A DNA stretch of 64,000 bases, taken from Tenacibaculum aquimarinum (GTDB taxonomy: Bacteria; Bacteroidota; Bacteroidia; Flavobacteriales; Flavobacteriaceae). Under the pieces are notes generated by a model. It worked only from the letters and a program-made list of their open reading frames with translations, did not search any database and was not told the origin of the DNA. A program made the position numbers and the translations under genes. The number at the start of each line of letters is the position of its first letter. Position 1 is the first letter of the stretch. This document shows positions 50,435-59,334 of the stretch, piece after piece. The stretch covers positions 806,001 through 870,000 of the forward strand of contig NZ_JAKGSC010000001.1 in the NCBI RefSeq assembly GCF_022478115.1. Direction: 5' to 3'.

Positions 50435-51475
50435 TTAAGGAGCAGGATTTGGCATTGCGCTATGTACCGCTTCAATTTCTTTTAAAATCTCATCAGATAA
50501 ATCTATATTTATAGAATTGATATTCTCTTTTAATTGACTCATTTTTGTAGCACCAATAATATTACTGGTAACAAATGGTAATTGGTTAATAAACGCCAAT
50601 GATAACTCAGTTAATGTAATTCCGTGTTTTTTTGCAATTTTTTGATATTCAACAACTGCTTTTAGAGAACCTTCAGTCATATAACGAGCAATAAAGCGAG
50701 GAAATAAAGTCCCTCTTGCTCCTTCAGGTAAATTACCGTCTAAATATTTTCCAGATAAAACACCTTGTGCTAATGGAGAATATACTAATAAACCAATATT
50801 TTCTCTCATAGAAACTTCACTCATACCAACTTCATAACCACGATGAATTAATGAATACGAATTCTGAATTGTACTCATCCTTGGCAGTTTGTGTTGCTCA
50901 GAAGTATGCATGTATTTCATGGTTCCCCAAGGAGTTTCATTAGATAAACCAATGTGTTTTATTTTTCCTTGTTGAATTAAATTTTGCAGCGTTTCTAAAA
51001 TCTCTAAATGATTTTCTGCTTCCTTAGTTGAATATTTATAAGGATAGTCTCTAACACCAAAACAATTTACGCCTCTATCTGGCCAGTGTAATTGATACAA
51101 ATCTATATAATCGGTTTGTAGGCGTTTTAAACTTCCTTCTACAGCATCAATAATGTTTTGTTTCGAGAATCCGCCAGTTCTAATATGTTTTGTGTAATCG
51201 CCACCACCTGCAATTTTAGACGCTAAAACAACTTTGTCTCTGTTTCCTGTTTTTTTAAACCAAGAACCTATAATTTTTTCGGTTGCTCCGTACGTTTCTG
51301 GAGTTGCAGGAACCGAATATAATTCTGCTGTATCCCAAAAATTCACACCTTGTTCAATAGCATAATCCATTTGTTGGTGTCCTTCTGCTTCTGTATTTTG
51401 ATTTCCCCAAGTCATGGTTCCTAAACATATTTTAGAAACTTTTACATCTGTATTTGGTAATGTTGTGTATTTCAT
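50435..51475 (-). CDS. Aldo/keto reductase (Tas-like)
   Basis: 346-residue NADPH-dependent oxidoreductase with an alpha/beta barrel. The catalytic tetrad is visible as Asp and Tyr in FWDTAELYS, Lys in LASKIAG and His in LYQLHWPD. GLSNETPWG and LVYSPLAQGVLSGKY follow, and GATKMSQLKENI near the end is the cofactor-binding arm. The length and the long inserted loop fit the Tas/YghZ branch. Substrate unknown. Single gene. Confidence 0.92.
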   Translation of the reverse strand: MKYTTLPNTDVKVSKICLGTMTWGNQNTEAEGHQQMDYAIEQGVNFWDTAELYSVPATPETYGATEKIIGSWFKKTGNRDKVVLASKIAGGGDYTKHIRTGGFSKQNIIDAVEGSLKRLQTDYIDLYQLHWPDRGVNCFGVRDYPYKYSTKEAENHLEILETLQNLIQQGKIKHIGLSNETPWGTMKYMHTSEQHKLPRMSTIQNSYSLIHRGYEVGMSEVSMRENIGLLVYSPLAQGVLSGKYLDGNLPEGARGTLFPRFIARYMTEGSLKAVVEYQKIAKKHGITLTELSLAFINQLPFVTSNIIGATKMSQLKENINSINIDLSDEILKEIEAVHSAMPNPAP

Positions 51476-51563
51476 TTTTTTTGATGTGTATACGTTTTTG
51501 TTTAATCGAGTAGTTGTTTTTACAATTGAGTGCTAAATTAAAACTTATTGGTCTTTAAAACAA

Positions 51564-51594
51564 TAAGCGCATAATTTTTTAAATTATACGCTTA
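51564..51594 (-). terminator. Hairpin after pgk
   Basis: TAAGCG-c-ATAATTT / AAATTAT-a-CGCTTA, 13 paired bases with one mismatch, 64 nt beyond the pgk stop on the minus strand, then TTGTTTT. Moderately convincing terminator. Confidence 0.5.
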
Positions 51595-51657
51595 AAAGAT
51601 ATTTTTATTTGAAGTCTTAATTATCAAACGAACAAAGCGTTAAACAATTAAACTTTT

Positions 51658-52845
51658 TTAATTAAGAATTGCTTCAATTCCTGGTAATGTTTTTCCTTCT
51701 AACATTTCTAACATTGCGCCTCCACCAGTAGAAACATAACTCACTTTGTTACCAAAACCAAATTGTTTAACTGCGGCAACAGAATCTCCACCACCAACAA
51801 GAGAAAAGGCTCCGTTTTGTGTTGCTTTATCAATAGAATGACCAAGAGCAATTGTACCGTTTGCAAAATTTTCTAATTCAAAAACACCTAATGGTCCGTT
51901 CCATAAAATGGTTTTACATTTATTTACAACAGCATCAAAGTTTTCTCTAGATTTTGGCCCAGCATCTAAACCTTGCCATCCACTTGGAATTTTTGTTACA
52001 TCCATTACTTGTGTATTTGCATCGTTAGAAAAAGAATCTGCAGCAATTACATCTACAGGAATATGAATTTCTACGTTTTTCTCTTTAGCTTTCTTTAAAA
52101 TTTCTAAAGCCAATTCCATTTTATCATCTTCACAAATAGAATCTCCAACAGATCCACCTAATGCTTTTACAAAGGTAAAAGTCATACCACCACCAACAAT
52201 TAAATGATCTACTTTATCTAAGATATTTTCAATTACAGTTATCTTAGAAGATACTTTTGCACCTCCTAAAACTGCTAAAACAGGTTTCTCAGAATTATTT
52301 AAAACTTTATCAATACTTTCAATTTCTTTAGCTAATAAGTTTCCAAAGCACTTGTTTTCTGGAAAAAATTGTGCAATAATAGTTGTTGAAGCATGTGCTC
52401 TGTGTGCAGTTCCAAATGCATCATTCACATAAATATCTCCTAATTTAGAAAGCTGGTTTGCAAAAGCTACATCGCCAGATTTTTCTTCTGGATGAAAACG
52501 TAAGTTTTCTAATAATAAAACTTCACCATTTTGCAAATTAGCAACAGCTTCTTCAGCAGATTTTCCAACACAATCAGTTGCAAATTTTACCTTAACACCA
52601 ATAACATTGGTAACTTCTTCTACAATATGTAGTAGCGAAAATTTATTTTCAACTCCTTTTGGTCTTCCTAAATGCGACATTAAAACGCAACTACCGCCAT
52701 CTTCTAAAATCTTAATAATAGTTGACTTTGCAGATTGAATTCGAGTATTATCTGTAACCTCAAATTTATCATTCAAAGGCACATTAAAATCTACTCTAAT
52801 TAATGCTTTTTTGTTTTCGAAGTTAAAATTGTTAAGTGTTTTCAT
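51658..52845 (-). CDS. pgk: Phosphoglycerate kinase
   Basis: Glycolytic enzyme of 395 residues transferring phosphate from 1,3-bisphosphoglycerate to [24 protein letters not shown] and [11 protein letters not shown] form the substrate-binding N-domain; [21 protein letters not shown] and [13 protein letters not shown] the nucleotide-binding C-domain. Normal length. Its own -7 element TATTTTTG is at 52872-52865 on the minus strand. Single gene. Confidence 0.97.
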   Translation of the reverse strand: MKTLNNFNFENKKALIRVDFNVPLNDKFEVTDNTRIQSAKSTIIKILEDGGSCVLMSHLGRPKGVENKFSLLHIVEEVTNVIGVKVKFATDCVGKSAEEAVANLQNGEVLLLENLRFHPEEKSGDVAFANQLSKLGDIYVNDAFGTAHRAHASTTIIAQFFPENKCFGNLLAKEIESIDKVLNNSEKPVLAVLGGAKVSSKITVIENILDKVDHLIVGGGMTFTFVKALGGSVGDSICEDDKMELALEILKKAKEKNVEIHIPVDVIAADSFSNDANTQVMDVTKIPSGWQGLDAGPKSRENFDAVVNKCKTILWNGPLGVFELENFANGTIALGHSIDKATQNGAFSLVGGGDSVAAVKQFGFGNKVSYVSTGGGAMLEMLEGKTLPGIEAILN

Positions 52846-52864
52846 TTAATTGGTGTGTTTTCAA

Positions 52865-52872
52865 CAAAAATA
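52865..52872 (-). promoter_or_regulatory. Promoter -7 element TATTTTTG for pgk
   Basis: Perfect TAnnTTTG on the minus strand, 19 nt before the ATG at 52845. Confidence 0.5.
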
Positions 52873-52941
52873 CTTTTTTATTTAGGTTTATTGAAATTGA
52901 AATCCTAAAATTTAAAATATCGATTTCGTAATTTTATCTCT

Positions 52942-52949
52942 TATATTTG
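52942..52949 (+). promoter_or_regulatory. Promoter -7 element TATATTTG for holB
   Basis: Perfect TAnnTTTG ending 5 nt before the ATG at 52955. Confidence 0.55.
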
Positions 52950-52954
52950 TTGCT

Positions 52955-54103
52955 ATGTTATTTAGTGAAATTATAGGTCAAGAACACATAAAGAAACATT
53001 TGCAAACTTCTGCTGAAAATGGAAGAATTCCGCATGCACAATTATTTGTAGGTAAAGAAGGAAGCGGTACTTTGCCAATGGCAATTGCATATGCACAATT
53101 TTTATTGTGTAATTCTTCTGAAAATAATGAAGCTTGTAATATTAAATGTAACAAATTACAACATCCAGATTTGCATTTTGCTTTTCCTGTTACCACAAAC
53201 GATTCTGTAAAAAAACATCCTGTTAGCAATCTTTTTTTAGAAAATTGGCGCACTTTTATAGCAGAAAAGCCTTACGGAAGTCTATTTAGTTGGTTGCAAC
53301 ATATTGGTGTAGAAAATAAACAAGGTATAATTGGTGTTGATGAAGCACAAGACATTGTAAAAAAATTAACACTAAAAAGTTACGAAGGAGGTTTTAAAGT
53401 GATGATAATTTGGATGGCAGAAAAAATGAACATTGCTGCCGCAAATAAATTATTAAAACTAATTGAAGAGCCACCAAAAGACACGGTTTTTATTTTAATT
53501 ACGGAAGATGAAGAGCAGATTATAAATACCATAAAATCTCGTTGCCAAGCATTATATTTTTCTGCTTTAAGTGAAGAAAATATTGTTTCAACCTTAATAA
53601 GTAAAGAGCAAGTTGAAGAAAACGAAGCAATAAGAATAGCGCATCAAGCTAACGGAAATTATAATAAAGCATTACAATTATTAAACGAAAACTCTAACGA
53701 TTTACAATTTGAACAATGGTTTATAACCTGGATTAGAGCAGCATTTAAAGCAAAAGGAAACGCAGCGGTAATACAAGAATTAATTGCATGGTCTAACGAA
53801 ATAGCAGGAACGGGAAGAGAAACGCAAAAACAGTTTTTACAATATTGTTTGCAGTTTTTTAGACAAGCAATGTTGCTGAATTACGCTTCTGAAGAATTGG
53901 TTTTTTTAGAGACTAAAACGCCAAAATTCAATTTAAAAAATTTCGCGCCTTTTGTACACAGTGGAAATATTTTATTGATAGAAAAAGAACTAAACGACGC
54001 GCAATATCATATAGAAAGAAACGGAAATGCAAAAATTATTCTACTAGATCTTTCTATGAAATTAACGCGTTTTTTGCATAAAAAAGAAGAAAAAGTTAAC
54101 TAA
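52955..54103 (+). CDS. holB: DNA polymerase III delta' subunit
   Basis: Clamp-loader subunit, 382 residues. AAA+ core: IIGQEHIKKHLQTSAENGRIPHAQLFVG, a P-loop-like GKEGSGTLP in which the usual Lys is absent, Cys residues (LLCNSSENNEACNIKCNKL) of the zinc module, KMNIAAANKLLKLIEEPPKDTVFILIT and the SRC motif (KSRCQALYF). Loss of the P-loop Lys fits delta', which does not need to hydrolyse ATP. Heads a run of four same-strand genes through the enoyl-CoA hydratase. Confidence 0.92.
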   Translation: MLFSEIIGQEHIKKHLQTSAENGRIPHAQLFVGKEGSGTLPMAIAYAQFLLCNSSENNEACNIKCNKLQHPDLHFAFPVTTNDSVKKHPVSNLFLENWRTFIAEKPYGSLFSWLQHIGVENKQGIIGVDEAQDIVKKLTLKSYEGGFKVMIIWMAEKMNIAAANKLLKLIEEPPKDTVFILITEDEEQIINTIKSRCQALYFSALSEENIVSTLISKEQVEENEAIRIAHQANGNYNKALQLLNENSNDLQFEQWFITWIRAAFKAKGNAAVIQELIAWSNEIAGTGRETQKQFLQYCLQFFRQAMLLNYASEELVFLETKTPKFNLKNFAPFVHSGNILLIEKELNDAQYHIERNGNAKIILLDLSMKLTRFLHKKEEKVN

Positions 54104-54115
54104 TACTAAGTAATT

Positions 54116-54586
54116 ATGAAGTTAAAAGTAATACTTGTAGTTTTATTCGGTACACTTTTTGTTGGGTGTAAGAAAGAAAAAACGTTATCGGAGTATATGG
54201 TAAACAGTTGGGAAACTTCCTATTTAAAAATAGAAATGCCAACGGTTAATAAAACAGATTCTTTATCTGTTTTTGAAGATAAATTCGATAATAATCCTGA
54301 AAGATTGGCGCAATCTAAATACAATAAAGACGGTACATTTTCTGCTTGGTTTATTAATCCGAAGGAAAATAATATACAGAAACAAGGAGAATCTAAAGGT
54401 AAGTGGAGCGTAGAAAAAGATTCTTTATTTATAGAATATTTTTATGGAGGTAGAGATGTAAAAGTTGCTTATCATATTTCAAAAACTGAAGAAGGTTTCC
54501 TTGGTAAAAGTAAATATGATTGGGATAATGATGGAGAATTTGATGATGTATTAATTATGAAAACTAAAAAAATTACAACTAAATAA
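54116..54586 (+). CDS. Lipoprotein of unknown function
   Basis: 156 residues. Signal with lipobox FVGC (Cys about 18) then KKEK. The domain is beta-rich with NSWETSYLKIEMP, YNKDGTFSAWF, GKWSVEKDSLFIEYFYGG, resembling lipocalin-like 'fitness' lipoproteins of flavobacteria. I cannot assign a family. 12 nt after holB, and its stop is directly followed by the TTG of the kinase gene. Confidence 0.75.
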   Translation: MKLKVILVVLFGTLFVGCKKEKTLSEYMVNSWETSYLKIEMPTVNKTDSLSVFEDKFDNNPERLAQSKYNKDGTFSAWFINPKENNIQKQGESKGKWSVEKDSLFIEYFYGGRDVKVAYHISKTEEGFLGKSKYDWDNDGEFDDVLIMKTKKITTK

Positions 54587-56044
54587 TTGCTTAATTTTAA
54601 AAACATATCATTACGAATTCGCATATTTCTTGCGATGATTCTATTGGTTTTACTGGCATCTATATTAATTGCGGCTGTTACAATTTATCAATATGACGAG
54701 CAAACAAAAGAGTATAACGAAAAACGTTTTGAACGTAAAGAAGATGCAACAAAACAAGATATAGAAATTGAGTTAACAAGAAGAACAACTTTTGCTGTAA
54801 ACACGGAAAATCTTCAACATATTTTTCAGAATAGAATTTACGAAATTTCTCAAGTACATAAGTTAAACATAACAATGTACAACATGAATGGAGAGTTGCT
54901 AAAATCTTCTAAACCAATTGCCTTTGAAAAAGTTGATGAGAAACCACTTTCAACTGAAATAATAAACGAATTAGCGAATAGTTCTAACCATAGAATTTTA
55001 AAGGATGATACACGAGAAGAGGTTAATTATCAATCTTCTTATACGTACATAAACGATCCAAAATTTAAAAGGATTGGTATTTTAGAATTACAAATAGCGC
55101 AAGACAATACTGAGCAGCAAAGAGAACTCGAAGAATTTATGTCGCGTTTAGGTTTTGTGTACGTTTTTATGTTTTTAATAGCTATTGCGTTAGCCTATTT
55201 CTTGTCGAGTTACATAACACGTTCTATTCAAACAATATCTGAAAAAATTAAAGAGACACGTTTAAACAAACGAAACGAAAAAATAACTTTAGGATCTGCG
55301 AGTTCTGAGATTAATTCTTTGGTTGATGCATATAACAATATGATAGATCAATTGGAAGATAGTGCTGTAAAATTAGCCCAAAGTGAGCGTGAACAGGCTT
55401 GGCGAGAAATGGCAAAACAAGTAGCACATGAAATTAAAAATCCGCTTACTCCAATGCGATTAACAGTGCAAAGTTTTGAGCGAAAATTTAATCCAGAAGA
55501 TCCTGAAATAAAAGGAAAAATGGCCGAATATAGTGAAACCCTTATTCAGCAAATAGATGTAATGAGTTCTATTGCATCTGCTTTTTCAGATTTTGCCAAA
55601 ATGCCAACGCAAAGACGCGAGCAATTAGATGTTATTGACGTAGTTAAACATGCTTTAGATATCTTTACTGAAGATTATATCGAGTATATTCCTAAGGAAA
55701 CAAAAATAGAAGCCAACTTAGATAAAACACAATTAATTAGAATAGTAACTAATTTGGTTAAAAATGCTACGCAAGCTATAAATATTGATAAAAACCCAAA
55801 AATAGAAGTACAAGTTTACTCAAAAGAAAATAATGTATTAATTGTGGTTTCTGATAATGGAAAAGGAATTTCTGAAGCTAATAAAAAACTTATTTTTGAG
55901 CCAAAATTTACGACGAAGACAAGCGGAATGGGCTTAGGTTTAGCAATGATAAAAAACATAATTGAAGCTTATAATGGAAGTATTTCTTTTACTTCAACAG
56001 AAGAAATAGGAACTGTATTTACCGTAATTTTACCCAAAACATAA
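54587..56044 (+). CDS. NtrY-like sensor histidine kinase
   Basis: 485 residues. TM1 (about 12-32), a periplasmic sensor of about 155 residues, TM2 (about 190-210), HAMP-like linker (ITRSIQTISEKIKETRL), then HisKA with H281 in QVAHEIKNPLTPM and a HATPase with NLVKNATQAI, VVSDNGKGIS, TTKTSGMGLGLAMIKNI. The H-box with NPLTPMRLT is that of NtrY/NtrB-type kinases. No response regulator is adjacent, so the partner lies elsewhere. The start is TTG immediately after the previous stop codon. Confidence 0.9.
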   Translation: MLNFKNISLRIRIFLAMILLVLLASILIAAVTIYQYDEQTKEYNEKRFERKEDATKQDIEIELTRRTTFAVNTENLQHIFQNRIYEISQVHKLNITMYNMNGELLKSSKPIAFEKVDEKPLSTEIINELANSSNHRILKDDTREEVNYQSSYTYINDPKFKRIGILELQIAQDNTEQQRELEEFMSRLGFVYVFMFLIAIALAYFLSSYITRSIQTISEKIKETRLNKRNEKITLGSASSEINSLVDAYNNMIDQLEDSAVKLAQSEREQAWREMAKQVAHEIKNPLTPMRLTVQSFERKFNPEDPEIKGKMAEYSETLIQQIDVMSSIASAFSDFAKMPTQRREQLDVIDVVKHALDIFTEDYIEYIPKETKIEANLDKTQLIRIVTNLVKNATQAINIDKNPKIEVQVYSKENNVLIVVSDNGKGISEANKKLIFEPKFTTKTSGMGLGLAMIKNIIEAYNGSISFTSTEEIGTVFTVILPKT

Positions 56045-56048
56045 CAAA

Positions 56049-56831
56049 ATGAATTTCGAAAACATCTTAGTATCAAATAACAATGGTCTAGCAACAGTAA
56101 CAATTAATAGACCAAGTAAATTAAATGCTTTAAACAAAGCAACTATACACGATTTACATACAGCTTTCGAGGCTTTAGAAGATGATGAAACTATAAAAGT
56201 AATTGTAGTTACAGGAAGTGGAGAAAAAGCATTTGTTGCAGGAGCAGACATTTCTGAATTTGCAAATTTCTCAGTAGAAAATGGAGGTAAATTAGCAGCT
56301 TTAGGGCAAGATATGTTATTCGATTTTGTAGAAAATCTTTCAACTCCAGTTATTGCAGCAGTTAATGGCTTTGCTTTAGGTGGTGGATTAGAATTAGCAA
56401 TGGCGTGTCATTTTAGAATTGCCTCAGACAATGCAAAAATGGGCTTGCCAGAAGTTTCTTTGGGTGTAATTCCTGGTTATGGAGGTACACAGCGTTTACC
56501 GCAATTAGTAGGTAAAGGAAAAGCAATGGAACTTATTATGACTGCCGGAATGATTTCTGCTGAAGAAGCTAAGGCTTGCGGATTAGTAAATCACGTAGTT
56601 TCTTTAGAAGAACTAATGCCACTTGCAGAAAAAATAGCAAGTAAAATAATGCGTAATTCCTCAGTTGCAATTACTGCCGCAATTAAAGCCGTAAACGCAA
56701 ATTTTGAAGATGGTGTAAACGGATTTGAAGTAGAAATTTCTGAATTCGGAAACTGTTTTGGTACCGAAGATTTTAAAGAAGGAACAACTGCATTTTTAGA
56801 AAAGCGAAAAGCTAATTTTCCAGGAGCTTAG
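56049..56831 (+). CDS. Enoyl-CoA hydratase/isomerase family protein
   Basis: Crotonase-fold enzyme of 260 residues. Oxyanion-hole elements GEKAFVAGADISEF and NGFALGGGLELAMACHFRIAS, and the catalytic Glu region LPEVSLGVIPGYGGTQRL are intact, so hydration of a trans-2-enoyl-CoA is predicted, e.g. in fatty-acid or butanoyl-CoA metabolism. No other beta-oxidation gene adjoins it. 4 nt after the kinase gene and 1 nt before the TPR-AraC gene. Confidence 0.93.
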   Translation: MNFENILVSNNNGLATVTINRPSKLNALNKATIHDLHTAFEALEDDETIKVIVVTGSGEKAFVAGADISEFANFSVENGGKLAALGQDMLFDFVENLSTPVIAAVNGFALGGGLELAMACHFRIASDNAKMGLPEVSLGVIPGYGGTQRLPQLVGKGKAMELIMTAGMISAEEAKACGLVNHVVSLEELMPLAEKIASKIMRNSSVAITAAIKAVNANFEDGVNGFEVEISEFGNCFGTEDFKEGTTAFLEKRKANFPGA

Positions 56832-56832
56832 T

Positions 56833-58557
56833 ATGAAAGAGATTCTCAAAAAAATAGTTCTTTCTTTTTTCTTAATTTTAATTGTTGCCAACTCTTTTGC
56901 GCAACAATTTAAAGATAGTGTGTATAAGAAAGAGTTTTTAAAACTGGTAGATTCTGTTAATAAATATCAAGACAATACAAGAGAGTCTTTACAATATATT
57001 AAAGGTCTTTTAGATTTATCAGAAAAGAACAAAGATACTTTGAGAATTATTCTAATGTTGCATAATTATGCAAGACAAAGCCAGTTTGTTAATGAGAATT
57101 ACCAATCAATCAAATCATTTCAAAGAGAAATAGAATTACTTAATAATAACAGTTTATCTGAAGAAGAAAAGGCTTTTTTAAATAGAGCAGGAATTGCTCC
57201 TATTGAAGTATATGCTCAACAAGGAAATAATTACGCTGCAATTGGAGAAACAAAAATTGCGTTAGATTATTTTTATAAAAGTACTGACATAGCAAAAGAA
57301 GAAAATTTACCATTTTATAAAGCAGTACTTCCTGTTTTAATTGGTGGAATGAAATATGAAGCAGGAGAATACAAAGAAGCTTTAAAATACTATAAGAAAG
57401 GATATTCTTTATTACAAAGCACTCAAGAAATAGATGAATTAAATAGAAAGTTTAATAGTTCTCTTACAATTATTAGTATGAGTAATGTGTATTTTAAGTT
57501 AAATGAAATTGACTCTGCAAAATATATTTTAAACCTTGGTTTTAAACAAAAATTAGATACAATTTCTGGGATAACAAAGATTAATTTTCAAACTCAAAAA
57601 GCAAAAATATTAGTTGAAGAAGGTAAGTTTAATGAAGCTTTAAAACAGTTTGAATATATAAAGAAAGTGTCTAAAGAGTATGATTCCAAATCTGGAGTTT
57701 CCTACTATTATAATGACTTAGCAACGTATTATAGTAAAATTGAAAATTATGAAGAAGCTGCTAAAATAATGGAAAAAGGAATTCTTGCTGCAAAGAACAA
57801 AACCAAAGAATTTAACTTGGTTGATGATTATAAAAAGCTAGCTAAAATTTATAAAAAAGCTGGAGATATAGAAAAATCTAATGAGTATTTCGAAAAGTAT
57901 GTTTTAAATCAAAAAGGATTAGAAAAGAGCAAAAACAACATAATAGATTCTTTTCATAACAAAGAAGTTTTGGATTTAGAGTTAGAAAAAAAGGCGCAAA
58001 AGAAAACTACATTATATCTTTTGTTAGGTTGTGGTTTTTTAATATCAATATTAGCTTTTTACACATTTAGTATTTCTGTAAAAAGAAAGAAAGAGACTTT
58101 AAATTTTAAACAATTACTTGCTAAAATAGAATCTGCCAAAGAAGAGGTTATAGACACAAAAGATACTATTCTAGAAGAAAAAATTACAACAGACATTGCT
58201 AAAGAAACTTTTGAAGAAATTTTAATTGGTTTAAAAAAAATAGAACAACAACATTATTATTTAAAACAAGAGTGTAGTTCTTATAATATGGCTAAAAAAA
58301 TTAACACTAATACAACCTATTTATCTAAAGTGATTAATGCACATTATCAGAAAAACTTTAATACTTATATTAATGATTTGCGTATTAATTATTCAGTTTT
58401 AAAACTAAAAGAAGATACTAGGTTTAGATCCTATTCTATTCAATCTATTTCGGAAGAAATTGGTTATAAGAGCACAGACTCTTTTACAAAATACTTTAAA
58501 AGAAGAACAGGATTATTGCCTTCTGTTTATATTAAAAAATTGAATTCTCTTTCTTAA
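56833..58557 (+). CDS. Membrane-bound TPR-AraC transcriptional regulator
   Basis: 574 residues. Signal-type N-terminus (ending VANSFAQ), a periplasmic TPR region (about 25-370; e.g. EVYAQQGNNYAAIGETKIALDYFYKSTDIA, YEEAAKIMEKGILAAKNK), one TM helix (TTLYLLLGCGFLISILAFYTF, about 393-413), then a cytoplasmic AraC DNA-binding domain (MAKKINTNTTYLSKVINAHY and SIQSISEEIGYKSTDSFTKYFKRRTGLLPS). Such one-component regulators sense an envelope signal and act on DNA without a kinase. Its likely targets are the genes immediately downstream (inference). A terminator follows. Confidence 0.88.
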   Translation: MKEILKKIVLSFFLILIVANSFAQQFKDSVYKKEFLKLVDSVNKYQDNTRESLQYIKGLLDLSEKNKDTLRIILMLHNYARQSQFVNENYQSIKSFQREIELLNNNSLSEEEKAFLNRAGIAPIEVYAQQGNNYAAIGETKIALDYFYKSTDIAKEENLPFYKAVLPVLIGGMKYEAGEYKEALKYYKKGYSLLQSTQEIDELNRKFNSSLTIISMSNVYFKLNEIDSAKYILNLGFKQKLDTISGITKINFQTQKAKILVEEGKFNEALKQFEYIKKVSKEYDSKSGVSYYYNDLATYYSKIENYEEAAKIMEKGILAAKNKTKEFNLVDDYKKLAKIYKKAGDIEKSNEYFEKYVLNQKGLEKSKNNIIDSFHNKEVLDLELEKKAQKKTTLYLLLGCGFLISILAFYTFSISVKRKKETLNFKQLLAKIESAKEEVIDTKDTILEEKITTDIAKETFEEILIGLKKIEQQHYYLKQECSSYNMAKKINTNTTYLSKVINAHYQKNFNTYINDLRINYSVLKLKEDTRFRSYSIQSISEEIGYKSTDSFTKYFKRRTGLLPSVYIKKLNSLS

Positions 58558-58591
58558 GAAAACTCTTTAAAAACGTAATAAATACTATTTT

Positions 58592-58640
58592 AAACCCTAA
58601 ATTCAAAAATTTAGGGTTTCTCTTTTTCTCTTTTTTTAAA
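58592..58640 (+). terminator. Terminator after the TPR-AraC gene
   Basis: AAACCCTAAATT pairs with AATTTAGGGTTT around a 4-nt loop, followed by a pyrimidine-rich tract (CTCTTTTTCTCTTTTTTT). Confidence 0.85.
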
Positions 58641-58728
58641 CTCAATAAAATAAATTTAAATAACTGAATATTAGTGATTTAAACTTAATTTATTGAACCC
58701 TATTTTCTTAAAAATAGCCCAGCTTTGC

Positions 58729-58759
58729 TTGTAGTGTTTTTTTAAAAGTGAAATCTTTG
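58729..58759 (+). promoter_or_regulatory. Candidate promoter of the peptide/M50 cluster
   Basis: TTG (58729-58731), 20-nt spacer, AATCTTTG (58752-58759; one mismatch to TAnnTTTG), 24 nt before the ATG at 58784. Confidence 0.4.
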
Positions 58760-58783
58760 TAGGAGAAATTTAAAATCTTAATC

Positions 58784-59173
58784 ATGAGAAAAACAAAAAA
58801 AACCGCAGTAATTATAATTCTATTTTTATGTCTTGGAGGTTTGGTTGGTTACACAGTTGGTTCTGTAGTAAAAAGTTCAGACCGATCAACTACTATTTTA
58901 CAAGTTCTAAAAGATAATTGTAATTGTAAAGAAGTAAATCAAATTATATATGCACAAGGAATTCAATTTGGCGCAAACGGATTAAGTACTGAAAAAGGAG
59001 AATTTCAATTAATAGATTGTGAATATATATCTGTAAAAGATGAGGTAACAAAAATTCAGAAATTATTACAATCTAATGTTAAAGATTTTGATAAAGTAGA
59101 TTTATTAGAATTAGAATTTGTGAACAAAGAAAAATCTGAAACTGTAATAATAAAAAAAGGTAAAATCCAATAA
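58784..59173 (+). CDS. Single-TM protein of unknown function
   Basis: 129 residues. Basic start (MRKTKKT), one TM helix (about 8-28, containing LGGLVGYTVG), then an extracytoplasmic or membrane-anchored domain with three Cys (DNCNCKE and LIDCEYIS) and an acidic-basic C-terminus. I do not recognise it. A 24-residue peptide frame starts 2 nt after its stop and an M50 protease gene follows, so the three look like one operon. Confidence 0.65.
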   Translation: MRKTKKTAVIIILFLCLGGLVGYTVGSVVKSSDRSTTILQVLKDNCNCKEVNQIIYAQGIQFGANGLSTEKGEFQLIDCEYISVKDEVTKIQKLLQSNVKDFDKVDLLELEFVNKEKSETVIIKKGKIQ

Positions 59174-59175
59174 TC

Positions 59176-59250
59176 ATGATAACAATTATAATAAAAATTA
59201 TTTTAGAAGCATTAGAATTAGTTGCAGACTTAATAGCAACAATTTTTTAA
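59176..59250 (+). CDS. Candidate 24-residue amphipathic peptide
   Basis: ATG-started frame MITIIIKIILEALELVADLI followed by ATIF and a stop. It is almost wholly hydrophobic with Lys and three acidic residues spaced as on one face of a helix, similar in character to phenol-soluble modulins or small membrane regulators. It begins 2 nt after the stop of the preceding gene, an arrangement that suggests coupling. Its small size means a chance frame cannot be excluded. Confidence 0.4.
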   Translation: MITIIIKIILEALELVADLIATIF

Positions 59251-59334
59251 GGAATAAGCGTACAAAATTTATAAACATCTAATTAAACTTTACCTAATAT
59301 TTTTAATGAGAATTAGATTAAAACTTAAGAAATT

